Shown here piece by piece: positions 16,815 to 25,642 of a stretch of DNA of 36,950 nt. This DNA comes from Oscillospiraceae bacterium (GTDB lineage Bacteria; Bacillota; Clostridia; Saccharofermentanales; Fastidiosipilaceae): assembly GCA_028704415.1 (NCBI GenBank), contig JAQWFM010000015.1, positions 1 through 36,950 of the forward strand, read 5' to 3'. The notes under the pieces are model-generated. The model ran no database searches and had not been told where the DNA came from. It worked only from the letters and a program-made list of their open reading frames with translations. Every line of letters starts with the position of its first letter. The stretch's first letter is position 1. A program made the position numbers and the translations under genes.

Positions 16815-16892
16815 TTGCCAGGAAGAGCTGCACTGGCAACCAGGTTGATTTCTGCTTACCGCAAGACCTAAAAGAAGCTTTGCAGAAAGCAT

Positions 16893-16922
16893 TTGGCAGC
16901 TCCGGACCAGCCGTGCTATAAT
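16893..16922 (+). promoter_or_regulatory. Promoter of the GntR/UTRA-desulfurase-thiI operon
   Basis: TTGGCA (16893-16898), 18 bp, TATAAT (16917-16922) with a TGC extension. The predicted start falls just before the dyads at 16932-16955. Confidence 0.75.
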
Positions 16923-16931
16923 ACGTTGAGC

Positions 16932-16955
16932 GACATGATGTCATAACCATATGAC
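16932..16955 (+). promoter_or_regulatory. Candidate operator: two overlapping dyads in the gntR leader
   Basis: GACATGATGTC (16932-16942) is a perfect dyad around one G, and GTCATAACCATATGAC (16940-16955) has perfect 6-bp arms around ACCA. They share GTC. Placement between the -10 box and the start codon of a GntR gene suggests autorepression; HutC-type GntR proteins bind GT/AC-flanked dyads of this size. Confidence 0.6.
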
Positions 16956-16966
16956 CTGGAGGAAGC

Positions 16967-17716
16967 ATGGAAATCGATAAGTATAGTAGTGTCCCGCTTT
17001 ATGCACAGTTAAAAGCCCTGATCACGGAGCGCATTGACAGCGGTGTTTATCCGGAAGGTGAACAGATTCCGACTGAAATGGCTTTTTGCAAGGAACTGCA
17101 GTTATCAAGGCCTACGGTCCGGCAAGCTATTGCTGAATTAGTGGCCGAGGGTCTGCTGGTGATTATGAAAGGCAAGGGAACCTTTGTCAGGACGGAGGCT
17201 AAACGGCTAAATATAGCTGGCTTTTCAGCCTTTAAATTTTCCTTTTTATCCGGCCAGTCACTGGAGCAAAAACAATTTGTGGATTACCGGCGTTTGGATT
17301 TTGCTGACTTAAGTAAAGACCAGCAGCAAATCTTTGCCTTAAATAAAAGCGGCAATGAACGAGGCTTTTATGAGGTCATATGGACCGAACGTCAGGATCA
17401 CCAGGTTTATGTCCTTTGCCACTCCCTGATCCCGGCTGCGATGTTTCCCAGCTTGACTGAGGACATTCATGACCGTAAATCAATGATTGACATTACGGCT
17501 AATCGATATCCGCTCTTACCGCAACGCGCAAACTGGCGGATTTTCTACCGCCCGTCTAATCAGCCGGAGGCCCGCACGCTGGATATGAATAAAGGGGCGG
17601 CCGTACTGGTCAGCGAGGCAGTCTTTCAATCGCGAAACGGGAGTATCTGTGAGTCATCTGTCGCGACCCTGAGAGCAGATATCTGTATGCTGAAATTTGA
17701 CCCCAGCAGCAAATAA
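16967..17716 (+). CDS. GntR-family transcriptional regulator, HutC/UTRA subfamily
   Basis: A 249-residue regulator. Residues about 1-75 are the GntR winged helix: VPLYAQLKALITERIDSG, then GEQIPTE, the recognition helix SRPTVRQAIAELVAEGLL and the wing KGKGTFV. Residues about 90-245 match the UTRA ligand-binding fold in spacing, with strands around ERGFYEVIWTERQDHQVYV and the AAVLVSEAVFQ segment. UTRA proteins sense small molecules such as sugar phosphates or histidine derivatives; the ligand here is unknown. Clear dyads in its own leader suggest autoregulation. It is followed after 41 nt by a cysteine desulfurase and then thiI, so it probably controls them too. Confidence 0.9.
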   Translation: MEIDKYSSVPLYAQLKALITERIDSGVYPEGEQIPTEMAFCKELQLSRPTVRQAIAELVAEGLLVIMKGKGTFVRTEAKRLNIAGFSAFKFSFLSGQSLEQKQFVDYRRLDFADLSKDQQQIFALNKSGNERGFYEVIWTERQDHQVYVLCHSLIPAAMFPSLTEDIHDRKSMIDITANRYPLLPQRANWRIFYRPSNQPEARTLDMNKGAAVLVSEAVFQSRNGSICESSVATLRADICMLKFDPSSK

Positions 17717-17757
17717 CCGCCGCAAAAGAGCTCGTTATTGATGAAAAAGAGGCTATC

Positions 17758-18903
17758 ATGATTTATTTGGATCACGCTGCCAGTACCAGACCCTATCCGG
17801 AAGTGGCGGCTTACTTAAGCGAACATTTATTAACTGATTATGGCAATCCGGCGGCCTTGCACGCCTATGGGTTAAGCCAGGAACATATCCTGCGGGAGGC
17901 CAAACAGGAACTGGCGCAAGACCTTCACACCAGGCCGGAAAACCTAATCCTGACCAGCGGCGCCACGGAGGCAGCTAACACGGCAATCAGAGCGGTCTGC
18001 CGGAGTCGCAGCCATCAAGGCCGACATATCTTATTTGGCGCCGGCGATCATCCGGCTACTTCGCAGTTATGTCATGAGCTAAAGCAGGAGCAATTTGAAC
18101 CGGAAGCCATTCCGCTGCTGGCCAATGGTAAACCTGATCTGGACGCCATGCGGCGTCAGCTCCGGCCGGATACCATTCTGATCTGTTTACTGGCCGTCAA
18201 TAATGAGACTGGTGCGATAACGGATCTGGCCCTGGCTGATCAGATCCGGCAAAAAGTGGCGCCGCAGGCCTTGCTTTATGTGGATTATGTGCAGGCATGG
18301 ACCAAGCTTAACCTTAATCTGGATACTTCGCCGGCTGATTATGCGGCCTTTGCCGGACATAAGATTCACGCTCCCAAGGGCATAGGTCTGCTTTATGTCG
18401 CCCCTAAACGGCCGTTTTCACCGCTGATCTTTGGCGGCGGGCAGCAGCAGGGACGCCGCAGCGGTACAGAAAATCCGATATTGGCCAAGGCTCTGGCCAT
18501 AGCCTGCCATATCGGCAGCAGCCAGCTGGCGGAAAATCAGCAGGTAGTCAGCCAGTTAAATCAGCGGCTGCGGCAGGACCTGGCAGACTTGCCGGTGCAG
18601 TTTAACAGTCCGGATGACGCTTTGCCCAACATCCTTAATCTTTCCCTGGCCAACAGCAAAGGAGAGACCTTGCTGCATATCCTGGCCCGTCAGGGCATTT
18701 ATTTATCTACGACCTCCGCCTGTCACAGTGCGGCCAGTACCGGCAGTTCCGTGCTCAGCAGCATGGGCATCAGCGGCGACCGGCTGCAAGGCGCGCTGCG
18801 CATCAGTCTGGACGCATCTAATACCCCGGCAGAGATTGACACAGCGGCTCAGGCTATCCATGAAGCCTGGACCTGGCTGCAGCAAATAAACCTACGCGGA
18901 TAG
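17758..18903 (+). CDS. Cysteine desulfurase (NifS/IscS family), ThiI partner
   Basis: A PLP enzyme that takes sulfur from L-cysteine and passes it on as a persulfide. The start YLDHAASTRP is characteristic. The PLP lysine is Lys202 in AGHKIHAPKG, the VDYVQAWTKL segment supplies the PLP-contacting Asp and Gln, and the catalytic cysteine is Cys322 in STTSACHSA. The RRSGTEN motif near residue 238 is conserved. The length of 381 is normal. The next gene is thiI, a partnership known in B. subtilis (NifZ-ThiI), so this enzyme is most likely a dedicated sulfur donor for tRNA 4-thiouridine and/or thiamine rather than the general Fe-S cluster desulfurase. The ATG has a moderate AAGAGG ribosome binding site. 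Confidence 0.93.
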   Translation: MIYLDHAASTRPYPEVAAYLSEHLLTDYGNPAALHAYGLSQEHILREAKQELAQDLHTRPENLILTSGATEAANTAIRAVCRSRSHQGRHILFGAGDHPATSQLCHELKQEQFEPEAIPLLANGKPDLDAMRRQLRPDTILICLLAVNNETGAITDLALADQIRQKVAPQALLYVDYVQAWTKLNLNLDTSPADYAAFAGHKIHAPKGIGLLYVAPKRPFSPLIFGGGQQQGRRSGTENPILAKALAIACHIGSSQLAENQQVVSQLNQRLRQDLADLPVQFNSPDDALPNILNLSLANSKGETLLHILARQGIYLSTTSACHSAASTGSSVLSSMGISGDRLQGALRISLDASNTPAEIDTAAQAIHEAWTWLQQINLRG

Positions 18904-19001
18904 GCGCCTGGCCTTAGCGGCATGATTTAAACACTTAAATACCCCTGAACTGCAGCCAAAAGCCGCGCCGGCTTATAAATTTGGCTAAGAAAGGCATTTT
19001 G

Positions 19002-20195
19002 ATGACGTCTGCTAACCTGATTTTGGCCCGTATGGGTGAAATAACGCTAAAAGGGCTTAATCGCGGCAAATTTGAGAGCCGCCTGATGAAAACGTTACGT
19101 CGCAATCTCCATCCGGTCGGTAACTATGAGGTTTTTCAGAGCCAGTCCCGGATTTGGATTAAACCTAAGGATGAGCCTAGCCGGGAAGCTATCCCTCAAG
19201 CCATTGAAGCGGCCAGAATGGTTTTTGGCCTGGTCTCAGTCAGTCCCGCCGTATCAAGCCTGCAACCCGCGGATACAGCCGGACTCTTAACCGGAGCGGT
19301 TGCCTTTGTCAGGGATTACCTGCAGCAGCACCCGGCGGCCAGGACCTTTAAGGTTGAAGCCAAAAGAGGGGATAAGCGTTTTCCCTGGGCATCGCCCCAG
19401 ATCTGCGCGGCCTGTGGCGAAGCGGTGCTGGAGGCTTGTCCGACGCTTCAGGTTGATGTCCATCAGCCGGATTTTACCCTTTTTGTGGAAATCCGCGAAA
19501 GCATCTTATATTACAGTGAAAAGCTGCCTGCTGCCAAAGGCCTCCCCATTGGCAGCAGCGGCAAGGGCATGCTCCTGCTGTCCGGTGGTATTGACAGCCC
19601 GGTGGCAGGCTACATGATGGCTTCCCGAGGCATGGAAATAGAAGCGGTCTACTTTCATACCTTTCCTTATACCAGTGATCGCGCCAAAGAGAAGGTCATC
19701 ACGCTGGCTCAACGCTTGTCTGACTACTGCGGCAGGCTGTTCCTGCATGTGGTTGATTTTACCGACATCCAGATGGAGCTGCGCCGCCAGGTACCGGAAG
19801 ATATGATGACCGTGGTCATGCGCCGTGTCATGTTCCGGATTGCCGAAGGGCTTGCCCGGCAGTATGGCTGTCAGGCTCTGATCACCGGCGAAAGCGTGGG
19901 CCAGGTAGCGTCTCAGACAACGGAAGCCCTTGTCTGCACGGACGCAGTGACTTCCATGCCGGTATTCCGGCCCCTGATCGGAACGGATAAAGATGCGACC
20001 ATTGAGCTGGCTCGCCGTATCGGTACGTTTGAGACGTCCATTTTGCCCTATGAGGATTGCTGTACCGTCTTTGTTGCCAAACATCCCAAAACCAGACCCA
20101 GCCTGACTCAGGCGGAAGAAGCAGAGGCAAAACTGGAACTGGATGCTTTAACCCGGGAGGGGGTTAGTAAGGTTGAGACGTTTCGCTTAGTGTAA
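19002..20195 (+). CDS. thiI: tRNA 4-thiouridine synthetase ThiI
   Basis: ThiI adenylates U8 of tRNA and inserts sulfur; it can also supply sulfur for the thiazole of thiamine. The order is an N-terminal ferredoxin-like region (LARMGEITLKGLNRGKFE), a THUMP domain (about 60-165) and a PP-loop pyrophosphatase with SGGIDS at residues 194-199. There is no C-terminal rhodanese domain, as in most Firmicutes, so sulfur must come directly from a desulfurase, consistent with the gene upstream. ATG at 19002 is chosen because AAGG at 18991-18994 is well placed and the protein then starts like other ThiI; a TTG at 18981 would add seven residues and has no binding site. Confidence 0.95.
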   Translation: MTSANLILARMGEITLKGLNRGKFESRLMKTLRRNLHPVGNYEVFQSQSRIWIKPKDEPSREAIPQAIEAARMVFGLVSVSPAVSSLQPADTAGLLTGAVAFVRDYLQQHPAARTFKVEAKRGDKRFPWASPQICAACGEAVLEACPTLQVDVHQPDFTLFVEIRESILYYSEKLPAAKGLPIGSSGKGMLLLSGGIDSPVAGYMMASRGMEIEAVYFHTFPYTSDRAKEKVITLAQRLSDYCGRLFLHVVDFTDIQMELRRQVPEDMMTVVMRRVMFRIAEGLARQYGCQALITGESVGQVASQTTEALVCTDAVTSMPVFRPLIGTDKDATIELARRIGTFETSILPYEDCCTVFVAKHPKTRPSLTQAEEAEAKLELDALTREGVSKVETFRLV

Positions 20196-20237
20196 CGGCT
20201 CCGGCAGGCTCCGGGCGTCGGGGCTGGCCGCCGCCTG

Positions 20238-20272
20238 CCGGGACCAGGTCCGGCTTATGAACCTGGTCCCGG
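20238..20272 (+). terminator. Strong hairpin between thiI and glyA
   Basis: CCGGGACCAGGT (20238-20249) pairs perfectly with ACCTGGTCCCGG (20261-20272), an unbroken 12-bp stem with an 11-nt loop. No T run follows, so it is not a classical intrinsic terminator. It may stabilise the thiI mRNA end, pause polymerase or bind a protein. Confidence 0.45.
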
Positions 20273-20340
20273 ACATATGTTATAATTGCTTCGCAGAATA
20301 TGCTTATAATTGCAGACTTTAGCTGCTATAGGAGGCTATC

Positions 20341-21588
20341 ATGATCTACCCGCATCTGGCTCAGACTGACCCTGAGGTTTACGCCGCTGTGATTCAGGAA
20401 ATCCGCCGGCAACAGCAAAAGATAGAATTAATTGCGTCTGAAAATTTTGTGTCGCAGGCCGTGCTGGAAGCCGTCGGCAGCCCCCTGACAAACAAATATG
20501 CTGAGGGATACCCTGGTAAGCGATATTATGGCGGCTGTGAGTATGTGGACGTGGTGGAGCAACTGGCCATTGACCGTGCTAAACAGCTTTTTGGCGCAGA
20601 CCATGTTAACGTCCAGCCTCACTCCGGGGCTCAGGCCAATACGGCCGTGTACTTCGCCATGTTAAATCCCGGTGATCGGATTTTAGGTATGGATTTAAGT
20701 CATGGCGGGCATCTGACGCATGGTATGGCCAAAAATGTTTCCGGTAAAAATTACGAGGCGCACTTTTACGGTGTCGATGCCCAGAGCGGACTGATTGACT
20801 ATGACCAGCTGCGCCAGACTGCCATAGCGGTTAAGCCCCGCCTGATTATTGCCGGCGCGTCGGCCTACCCCCGGGTGATAGACTTTGCCCGCTTCCGTGC
20901 CATTGCGGATGAAGTCGGGGCCTATCTCATGGTAGATATGGCGCATATTGCCGGCCTGGTTGCGGCAGGTTTGCATCCCAGCCCGCTGCCGTATGCTGAT
21001 TTTGTGACCACTACCACGCATAAGACGCTGCGCGGCCCCCGCGGCGGCGTCATCATGTGCCGGCAGGCCTATGCTAAAAAAATCGATTCTGCGGTTTTCC
21101 CCGGGCAGCAGGGCGGCCCGCTGATGCATGTCATTGCTGGTAAGGCCGTAGCTTTTAAAGAGGCCTTGCAACCGGAATTCAAGCAATACCAGCAGGCTAT
21201 CCTGGCCAATGCCAAGGCCATGGCGCAGGCTTTTATTGCCAATGGTATCAGCCTGGTATCCGGCGGAACCGATAATCACCTGCTGTTGCTGGACTTGCGC
21301 GGAACCGGGGTAAGCGGACGGGAACTGCAGAACCGTCTGGATGACGTCAATATCACCGCTAATAAAAACACCATCCCCTTTGATCCTGAAAAACCGACCG
21401 TGACCAGCGGCCTGCGACTGGGTACGCCGGCGGCTACCAGCCGGGGCTTTGATGAGGCCGACTTTAAGCAAATCGCTGACTTAATTACCGCGGCCATCAG
21501 AGACTATCCGGCAGCTAAGTCTGAGATCCTGGCAGCTGTCAGGCAGATTTGCGACCGGCATCCGCTTTACGCTGATCTGCTGCCCTGA
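20341..21588 (+). CDS. glyA: Serine hydroxymethyltransferase
   Basis: GlyA interconverts serine and glycine and loads tetrahydrofolate with a one-carbon unit. The 415-residue protein is typical throughout: [20 protein letters not shown] near residues 27-46, [21 protein letters not shown], the PLP lysine Lys228 in [14 protein letters not shown], and [22 protein letters not shown] near the C terminus. GGAGG lies 5 nt before the ATG. Two TATAAT hexamers at 20281-20286 and 20305-20310 precede it, but neither has a convincing -35, so the promoter is uncertain. Confidence 0.98.
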   Translation: MIYPHLAQTDPEVYAAVIQEIRRQQQKIELIASENFVSQAVLEAVGSPLTNKYAEGYPGKRYYGGCEYVDVVEQLAIDRAKQLFGADHVNVQPHSGAQANTAVYFAMLNPGDRILGMDLSHGGHLTHGMAKNVSGKNYEAHFYGVDAQSGLIDYDQLRQTAIAVKPRLIIAGASAYPRVIDFARFRAIADEVGAYLMVDMAHIAGLVAAGLHPSPLPYADFVTTTTHKTLRGPRGGVIMCRQAYAKKIDSAVFPGQQGGPLMHVIAGKAVAFKEALQPEFKQYQQAILANAKAMAQAFIANGISLVSGGTDNHLLLLDLRGTGVSGRELQNRLDDVNITANKNTIPFDPEKPTVTSGLRLGTPAATSRGFDEADFKQIADLITAAIRDYPAAKSEILAAVRQICDRHPLYADLLP

Positions 21589-21681
21589 CGGAGCCCACCA
21601 CCCGGAACCAGGACGGGCCGCCGGGGGACCCCACCCAGCGCGGGCGGCAGTCCGGCCATTATAACGGAGGAACATATACAA

Positions 21682-23073
21682 TTGGCAGAAGGGAAGAAAG
21701 CCGCTCATGATATCTGGCAGTTTGGCGCCGCCGCAAACCTGCCGGCGGGACCTCCCGCCGCCACCGCCGCCGGTCTTAAGGCTAGGCCGGATCAAACCGG
21801 GGAGGCAGTAGCGGAAGGTGGGGCCGCGCCGCCCCTAGCTTATCGGATGGCCCCGCGTACGCTGGAAGAGGTGCAGGGCCAGCAGGAAATCATAGCGCCC
21901 GGTAAGCTTTTATGGCGGATGATCAAGGCTGACCGGCTTAGTTCCATGATCTTTTTTGGCCCGCCGGGGACCGGAAAAACCTCCCTGGCGCGGGTCATTG
22001 CCGCCGCTACCCGGCTGCCTTTTCAAAAGCTCAACGCTGTAACCGCCGGGGTGGCTGACATCAAGCGGGTGATTACTGAAACCCAAAATTCCCTGCTGAA
22101 CCCTGCCGGCAAGACGATCCTGTTTATTGATGAAATTCATCGCTTTAATAAAGCCCAGCAGGATGCCCTGTTGCCTTATGTCGAAGACGGCACGCTGATC
22201 CTGATTGGCGCCACGACGGAAAATCCGTATTTTGAAGTTAATAAAGCCCTGCTTTCTCGCTCTACTGTCTTTAAACTAGAACCGCTGACGCCGGCGGATA
22301 TTACTCAGTTACTATTACGGGCGGTCCATGATCCTGAAAGAGGCTATGGCAAACTGCCGCTGACGGTTACCCAGCCGGCCCTGGACTTCCTCTCGGATCA
22401 GGCTAACGGTGACGCCAGACGGGCGCTTAACGCTCTCGAGTTAGGCGTAAGGTCTACCCAGGCAGACGCCAGCGGGCAGATTGTCATAGATCTGCCTCAG
22501 GCACAGGACAGCCTTCAGCGCCGGGGGCTTCGCTTTGACGCCAAGGGCGAAGATCACTATGACACCATCTCCGCTTTCATTAAGTCCATGCGGGGCTCTG
22601 ACCCCGATGCTGCGGTCTACTACCTGGCCAGGGCACTGGAAGGAGGCGAGGATATAGAATTCCTGGCTCGGAGAATTGTGATCTGCGCCAGTGAAGATGT
22701 CGGCATGGCTAACCCGCAGGCTCTGGTTGTAGCCGAAGCGATGTATCAGGCGGTCTGTCAGATTGGATTACCTGAAGCCAGGATACTGCTATCCCAGGCG
22801 ACTGTGATGGTAGCCTGTTCGCCAAAATCAAATGCCAGCTATCTGGCAATCAATCAGGCGCTGGAAATCGTACGCAACACACCTACGCCGGAGATACCGA
22901 TGCACCTGCGAAACGCGCCGGTTCCGGCAATGCAGGCACTACAATATGGTGTGGGCTATAAATATCCGCATGATTACCCCGGCCACTATGTTGACCAGGC
23001 ATATTTACGTCCGGAATTAGCTGATGCGGTTTTTTATCATCCCGGGCAGACTGGTTCTGAAGAACGGATCTAG
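21682..23073 (+). CDS. rarA: Replication-associated recombination protein A (RarA/MgsA)
   Basis: RarA is a clamp-loader-like AAA+ ATPase acting at stalled replication forks. Family start PLAYRMAPRTLEEVQGQ at about residue 52; Walker A GPPGTGKTS at about 94; Walker B LFIDEIHRF at about 149; sensor 1 GATTENP at about 176; sensor 2 in NGDARRALNALE; and a C-terminal tetramerisation domain ending in PHDYPGHYVDQ. The 463 residues include about 50 extra Ala/Pro/Gly-rich N-terminal residues beyond the usual start. The TTG start is chosen because GGAGG at 21666-21670 precedes it; without that extension the first Met would be near residue 56. Confidence 0.94.
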   Translation: MAEGKKAAHDIWQFGAAANLPAGPPAATAAGLKARPDQTGEAVAEGGAAPPLAYRMAPRTLEEVQGQQEIIAPGKLLWRMIKADRLSSMIFFGPPGTGKTSLARVIAAATRLPFQKLNAVTAGVADIKRVITETQNSLLNPAGKTILFIDEIHRFNKAQQDALLPYVEDGTLILIGATTENPYFEVNKALLSRSTVFKLEPLTPADITQLLLRAVHDPERGYGKLPLTVTQPALDFLSDQANGDARRALNALELGVRSTQADASGQIVIDLPQAQDSLQRRGLRFDAKGEDHYDTISAFIKSMRGSDPDAAVYYLARALEGGEDIEFLARRIVICASEDVGMANPQALVVAEAMYQAVCQIGLPEARILLSQATVMVACSPKSNASYLAINQALEIVRNTPTPEIPMHLRNAPVPAMQALQYGVGYKYPHDYPGHYVDQAYLRPELADAVFYHPGQTGSEERI

Positions 23074-23090
23074 CAGTGGCTGCAGCGTAA

Positions 23091-23117
23091 GCGGGGGGAA
23101 GCAGCGGCTTCCCCCGC
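23091..23117. terminator. GC-rich hairpin between convergent rarA and the PHP gene
   Basis: GCGGGGGGAAG pairs with CTTCCCCCGC across a 6-nt loop with one bulged G. It lies between two convergent genes and could act on both strands, but neither side has a T run, so its terminator activity is uncertain. Confidence 0.45.
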
Positions 23118-23148
23118 AGAGCCGACCTGAGCCGCCCCTGAAGCAGAG

Positions 23149-24033
23149 TCAGTCCAGAGGGTCCGGGACCGCTTTTCTGGCTTCAAAATGGCAGAGCCAG
23201 CGGACGCCCAAACTATAAAGCCAATCGGCCGTCTCCGCCAAAAAACGCCCGTTATTGTGATCTTCATGACTGTCTGAGCTCAGCGAAATCAACTCGCCGC
23301 CCAATTCAAGATAGCGGCGGATAATGGCCGGATCTTGCAAACCAATGTCTGAACCGGTCTTATCCAGCAGGCGGTAACGGGTCCTGGTATTGATCTCCAG
23401 GCTTTTGCCGCTTTGAATCATCAGCCTGAACATGCGGTCCAGCCGCTCGCTGTGATCCTGATAAGTCATCCGCTGATAAGGCCCCGGCGCATAACGGGTC
23501 ACATAATCAAAATGACCGACAATATCAAAGTCTCCGGACTCTTCCAGCATCTGAATGATCAGATCCAGATATTTGTCATAAGCTGCCCTGGCACCGTCAC
23601 GGTAGGCATCCTGAAAGAAAAAGATATCTTTATTGTCAATGCAATGAACGGAAGCAATGACCGTATCAAAATTAAAGCCGGCCAGATAACGCCAGACGGT
23701 GGGTTGCTGATATGGCAGGTAGCCAACTTCTATACCTTTGGTTAGTTTCAGGCCCGAACCCTCCCGGTCAAGCTTCTCCTGCGCCTGCATCAGACGCCCC
23801 TGATAGGCCTGCAGATCAAACACCCATTCACCGGGAGCAGCCGGCTGGCCATAGGCTGAGACAGCCGGAAAGGGTTCGCCGGAGCGGACGTCCTTATCAA
23901 AATGCTCCGTCAGGGCCAAACCCTTCAGGCCCCGGTTTTGCGCATCCTGCAGCAGCTGGTCCAGGGTTTGTTCGCCGTCCGGCGAAAAATGGCAGGTGTG
24001 GTTATGATTGTCAAATAGCTTGGAAGCTTCCAT
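23149..24033 (-). CDS. PHP-domain histidinol-phosphatase (HisJ/HisK type)
   Basis: A metal-dependent phosphoesterase of the PHP superfamily; this branch hydrolyses histidinol phosphate in histidine synthesis. Metal-ligand motifs: DNHNHTCHFSPDG at the N terminus, ALTEHFD near residue 40, the EVG of KGIEVGYLP, ASVHCID, GHFDYVTRY, and the C-terminal SLSSDSHE. The length is 294 with the ATG at 24033, which has GGGAGGGA upstream; a TTG at 24069 would add twelve residues and is less likely. No other his gene lies nearby, so the substrate is inferred from family only. It is divergent from the M18 peptidase. Confidence 0.85.
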   Translation of the reverse strand: MEASKLFDNHNHTCHFSPDGEQTLDQLLQDAQNRGLKGLALTEHFDKDVRSGEPFPAVSAYGQPAAPGEWVFDLQAYQGRLMQAQEKLDREGSGLKLTKGIEVGYLPYQQPTVWRYLAGFNFDTVIASVHCIDNKDIFFFQDAYRDGARAAYDKYLDLIIQMLEESGDFDIVGHFDYVTRYAPGPYQRMTYQDHSERLDRMFRLMIQSGKSLEINTRTRYRLLDKTGSDIGLQDPAIIRRYLELGGELISLSSDSHEDHNNGRFLAETADWLYSLGVRWLCHFEARKAVPDPLD

Positions 24034-24091
24034 TAAGTCTAATCCCTCCCTGTAGCACAGGCTCCGCAAACAGGAAGCCTGTTAAGCAACT

Positions 24092-24131
24092 ATTATATGG
24101 ACTTAATCTTAACAGTTTTATCCGGTATAAT
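24092..24131. promoter_or_regulatory. Divergent promoter region (PHP gene and M18 peptidase)
   Basis: A TATAAT on the minus strand (plus-strand ATTATA at 24092-24097) would serve the PHP gene. TATAAT at 24126-24131 on the plus strand, with a weak TTAATC 17 bp upstream, would serve the peptidase. The -35 regions of both are poor and overlap, so expression may be coupled. Confidence 0.45.
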
Positions 24132-24178
24132 ACTAATCATATGTTATGGATAAGCGCAGGAAAGCAGGAAGTGTTTAA

Positions 24179-25642
24179 ATGGCAGAAAAGAAATCAAACG
24201 CCAAGGATAAAAAGAAAAAGGATCAGCCTAAGCTTAAGACACTGCAGGAAAAGCTGACAGTCAAATACCCCAATTTATTTGACCTGACAGATGCCGCCAC
24301 GCTTAAACAAGCCTACGCTTACGCTGATCAGTATAAACAATTTATCTCCGCTGCCAAAACAGAGCGTGAGTTTACAGCGCTGGCCAGCCAGCGGCTGGAG
24401 GCGTCAGGCTTTACGCCCCTGCAGGCTGCAGGGGCCAGGCTTAAGCCAGGGGACCGGGTCTATCAGCCGCTGAGAGGTAAAGCCCTGATGGCTGCGGTGG
24501 TGGGGCAGGATCTTTGCGCTGGCGGCTTCCGCGTGTTGGGAGCCCACATTGATTCGCCGCGCTTCGACAGTAAGCCAACCCCCATCTATGAGGACAGCGA
24601 TCTGGTCTTGATGAAAACCCATTATTACGGCGGGGTCAAAAAATACCAATGGACTACCATCCCGCTGGCGTTGCACGGCATAGCCGTTACCCAGGACGGC
24701 AGTGCGGTGACGGTCTGCATCGGTGAAAGTGAATCTGATCCGGTCTTTACTTTCAGTGATTTGCTCATCCACTTATCAAGGGAGCAGCTGCAAAAATCTG
24801 CCGCTCAGGTTGTGACCGGTGAGGAATGCAATTTGATTCTGGGCAGCCGGCCCCTGGCGGATAAAGGAGACGGCCGCTTTAAACTGCAGGTTTTAGCCCT
24901 GCTATTTGATCGGTATGGCCTGACGGAAGAGGATTTAGTCAGCGCGGAGCTGGAAATTGTACCGGCAGGAGCAGCCAGAGATGTCGGCATCGACCGCAGC
25001 CTGATTGGGGCCTACGGACAGGATGATCGGGTTTGTGCCTATCCTTCACTCACGGCTCTGCTTGATCTGCCCCAGGCGGTACCCGCGCACACTTGTGTCA
25101 CGTTACTCAGTGATAAGGAAGAGGTCGGCAGTGACGGCAATACGGGAGCAGCGGCCAGACCCTATGAGACCTTCTTGATGGATTTATTGGCCCGCAGCCG
25201 CGGCAGCTATGATGAACTAGCTTTCCGGCATTTGCTGGAGGATAGCTGTATGTTATCTTCCGATGTGACGAACGGTTTGGATCCGTCCTTTGCTTCAGTA
25301 TCTGATCCGCGCAATTCTGCCTATTTGGGCAGGGGCATGGCTGTCTGTAAGGTAACCGGCTCGGGAGGCAAAGCCGGCGCCAGTGAGGCCAGCACAGAAT
25401 ACATGGGGGCAGTCTGCCGCATGCTTAAGGCGCACCATTTACCCTGGCAAAGCGGTGAATTGGGCAAAGTGGACGCCGGCGGCGGCGGTACGATCTGTAA
25501 GTATTTTGCTAACCTGGGGATGCAGGTATTAGACTGCGGCGTGCCGGTGCTGTCCATGCATTCGCCGTTTGAGATAAGTCATAAACTGGATGTCTATTAT
25601 ACCTATCTGGCTTATCGCTGCTTTCTGGAGAAATTTGCATGA
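24179..25642 (+). CDS. M18 family aminopeptidase
   Basis: A zinc aminopeptidase of family M18 (aspartyl-aminopeptidase type), a cytosolic tetrahedral enzyme removing N-terminal residues from peptides. Conserved metal and active-site segments: GAHIDSPR near residue 121, YGQDDRVCAY near 280, LLSDKEEVGSDG near 310, and SMHSPFEISHK near 460. The 487 residues exceed the usual 430-460 because of a Lys-rich N-terminal tail (SNAKDKKKKDQPK). The ATG is preceded by AGGAAG at about 10 nt. The stop overlaps the start of the next gene, so the two are translated together. Confidence 0.93.
   Translation: MAEKKSNAKDKKKKDQPKLKTLQEKLTVKYPNLFDLTDAATLKQAYAYADQYKQFISAAKTEREFTALASQRLEASGFTPLQAAGARLKPGDRVYQPLRGKALMAAVVGQDLCAGGFRVLGAHIDSPRFDSKPTPIYEDSDLVLMKTHYYGGVKKYQWTTIPLALHGIAVTQDGSAVTVCIGESESDPVFTFSDLLIHLSREQLQKSAAQVVTGEECNLILGSRPLADKGDGRFKLQVLALLFDRYGLTEEDLVSAELEIVPAGAARDVGIDRSLIGAYGQDDRVCAYPSLTALLDLPQAVPAHTCVTLLSDKEEVGSDGNTGAAARPYETFLMDLLARSRGSYDELAFRHLLEDSCMLSSDVTNGLDPSFASVSDPRNSAYLGRGMAVCKVTGSGGKAGASEASTEYMGAVCRMLKAHHLPWQSGELGKVDAGGGGTICKYFANLGMQVLDCGVPVLSMHSPFEISHKLDVYYTYLAYRCFLEKFA

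Noticed and set aside
20695-21471. Long minus-strand open frame inside glyA
   Set aside because: It is the shadow of a strongly conserved plus-strand gene; no start context or family resemblance.
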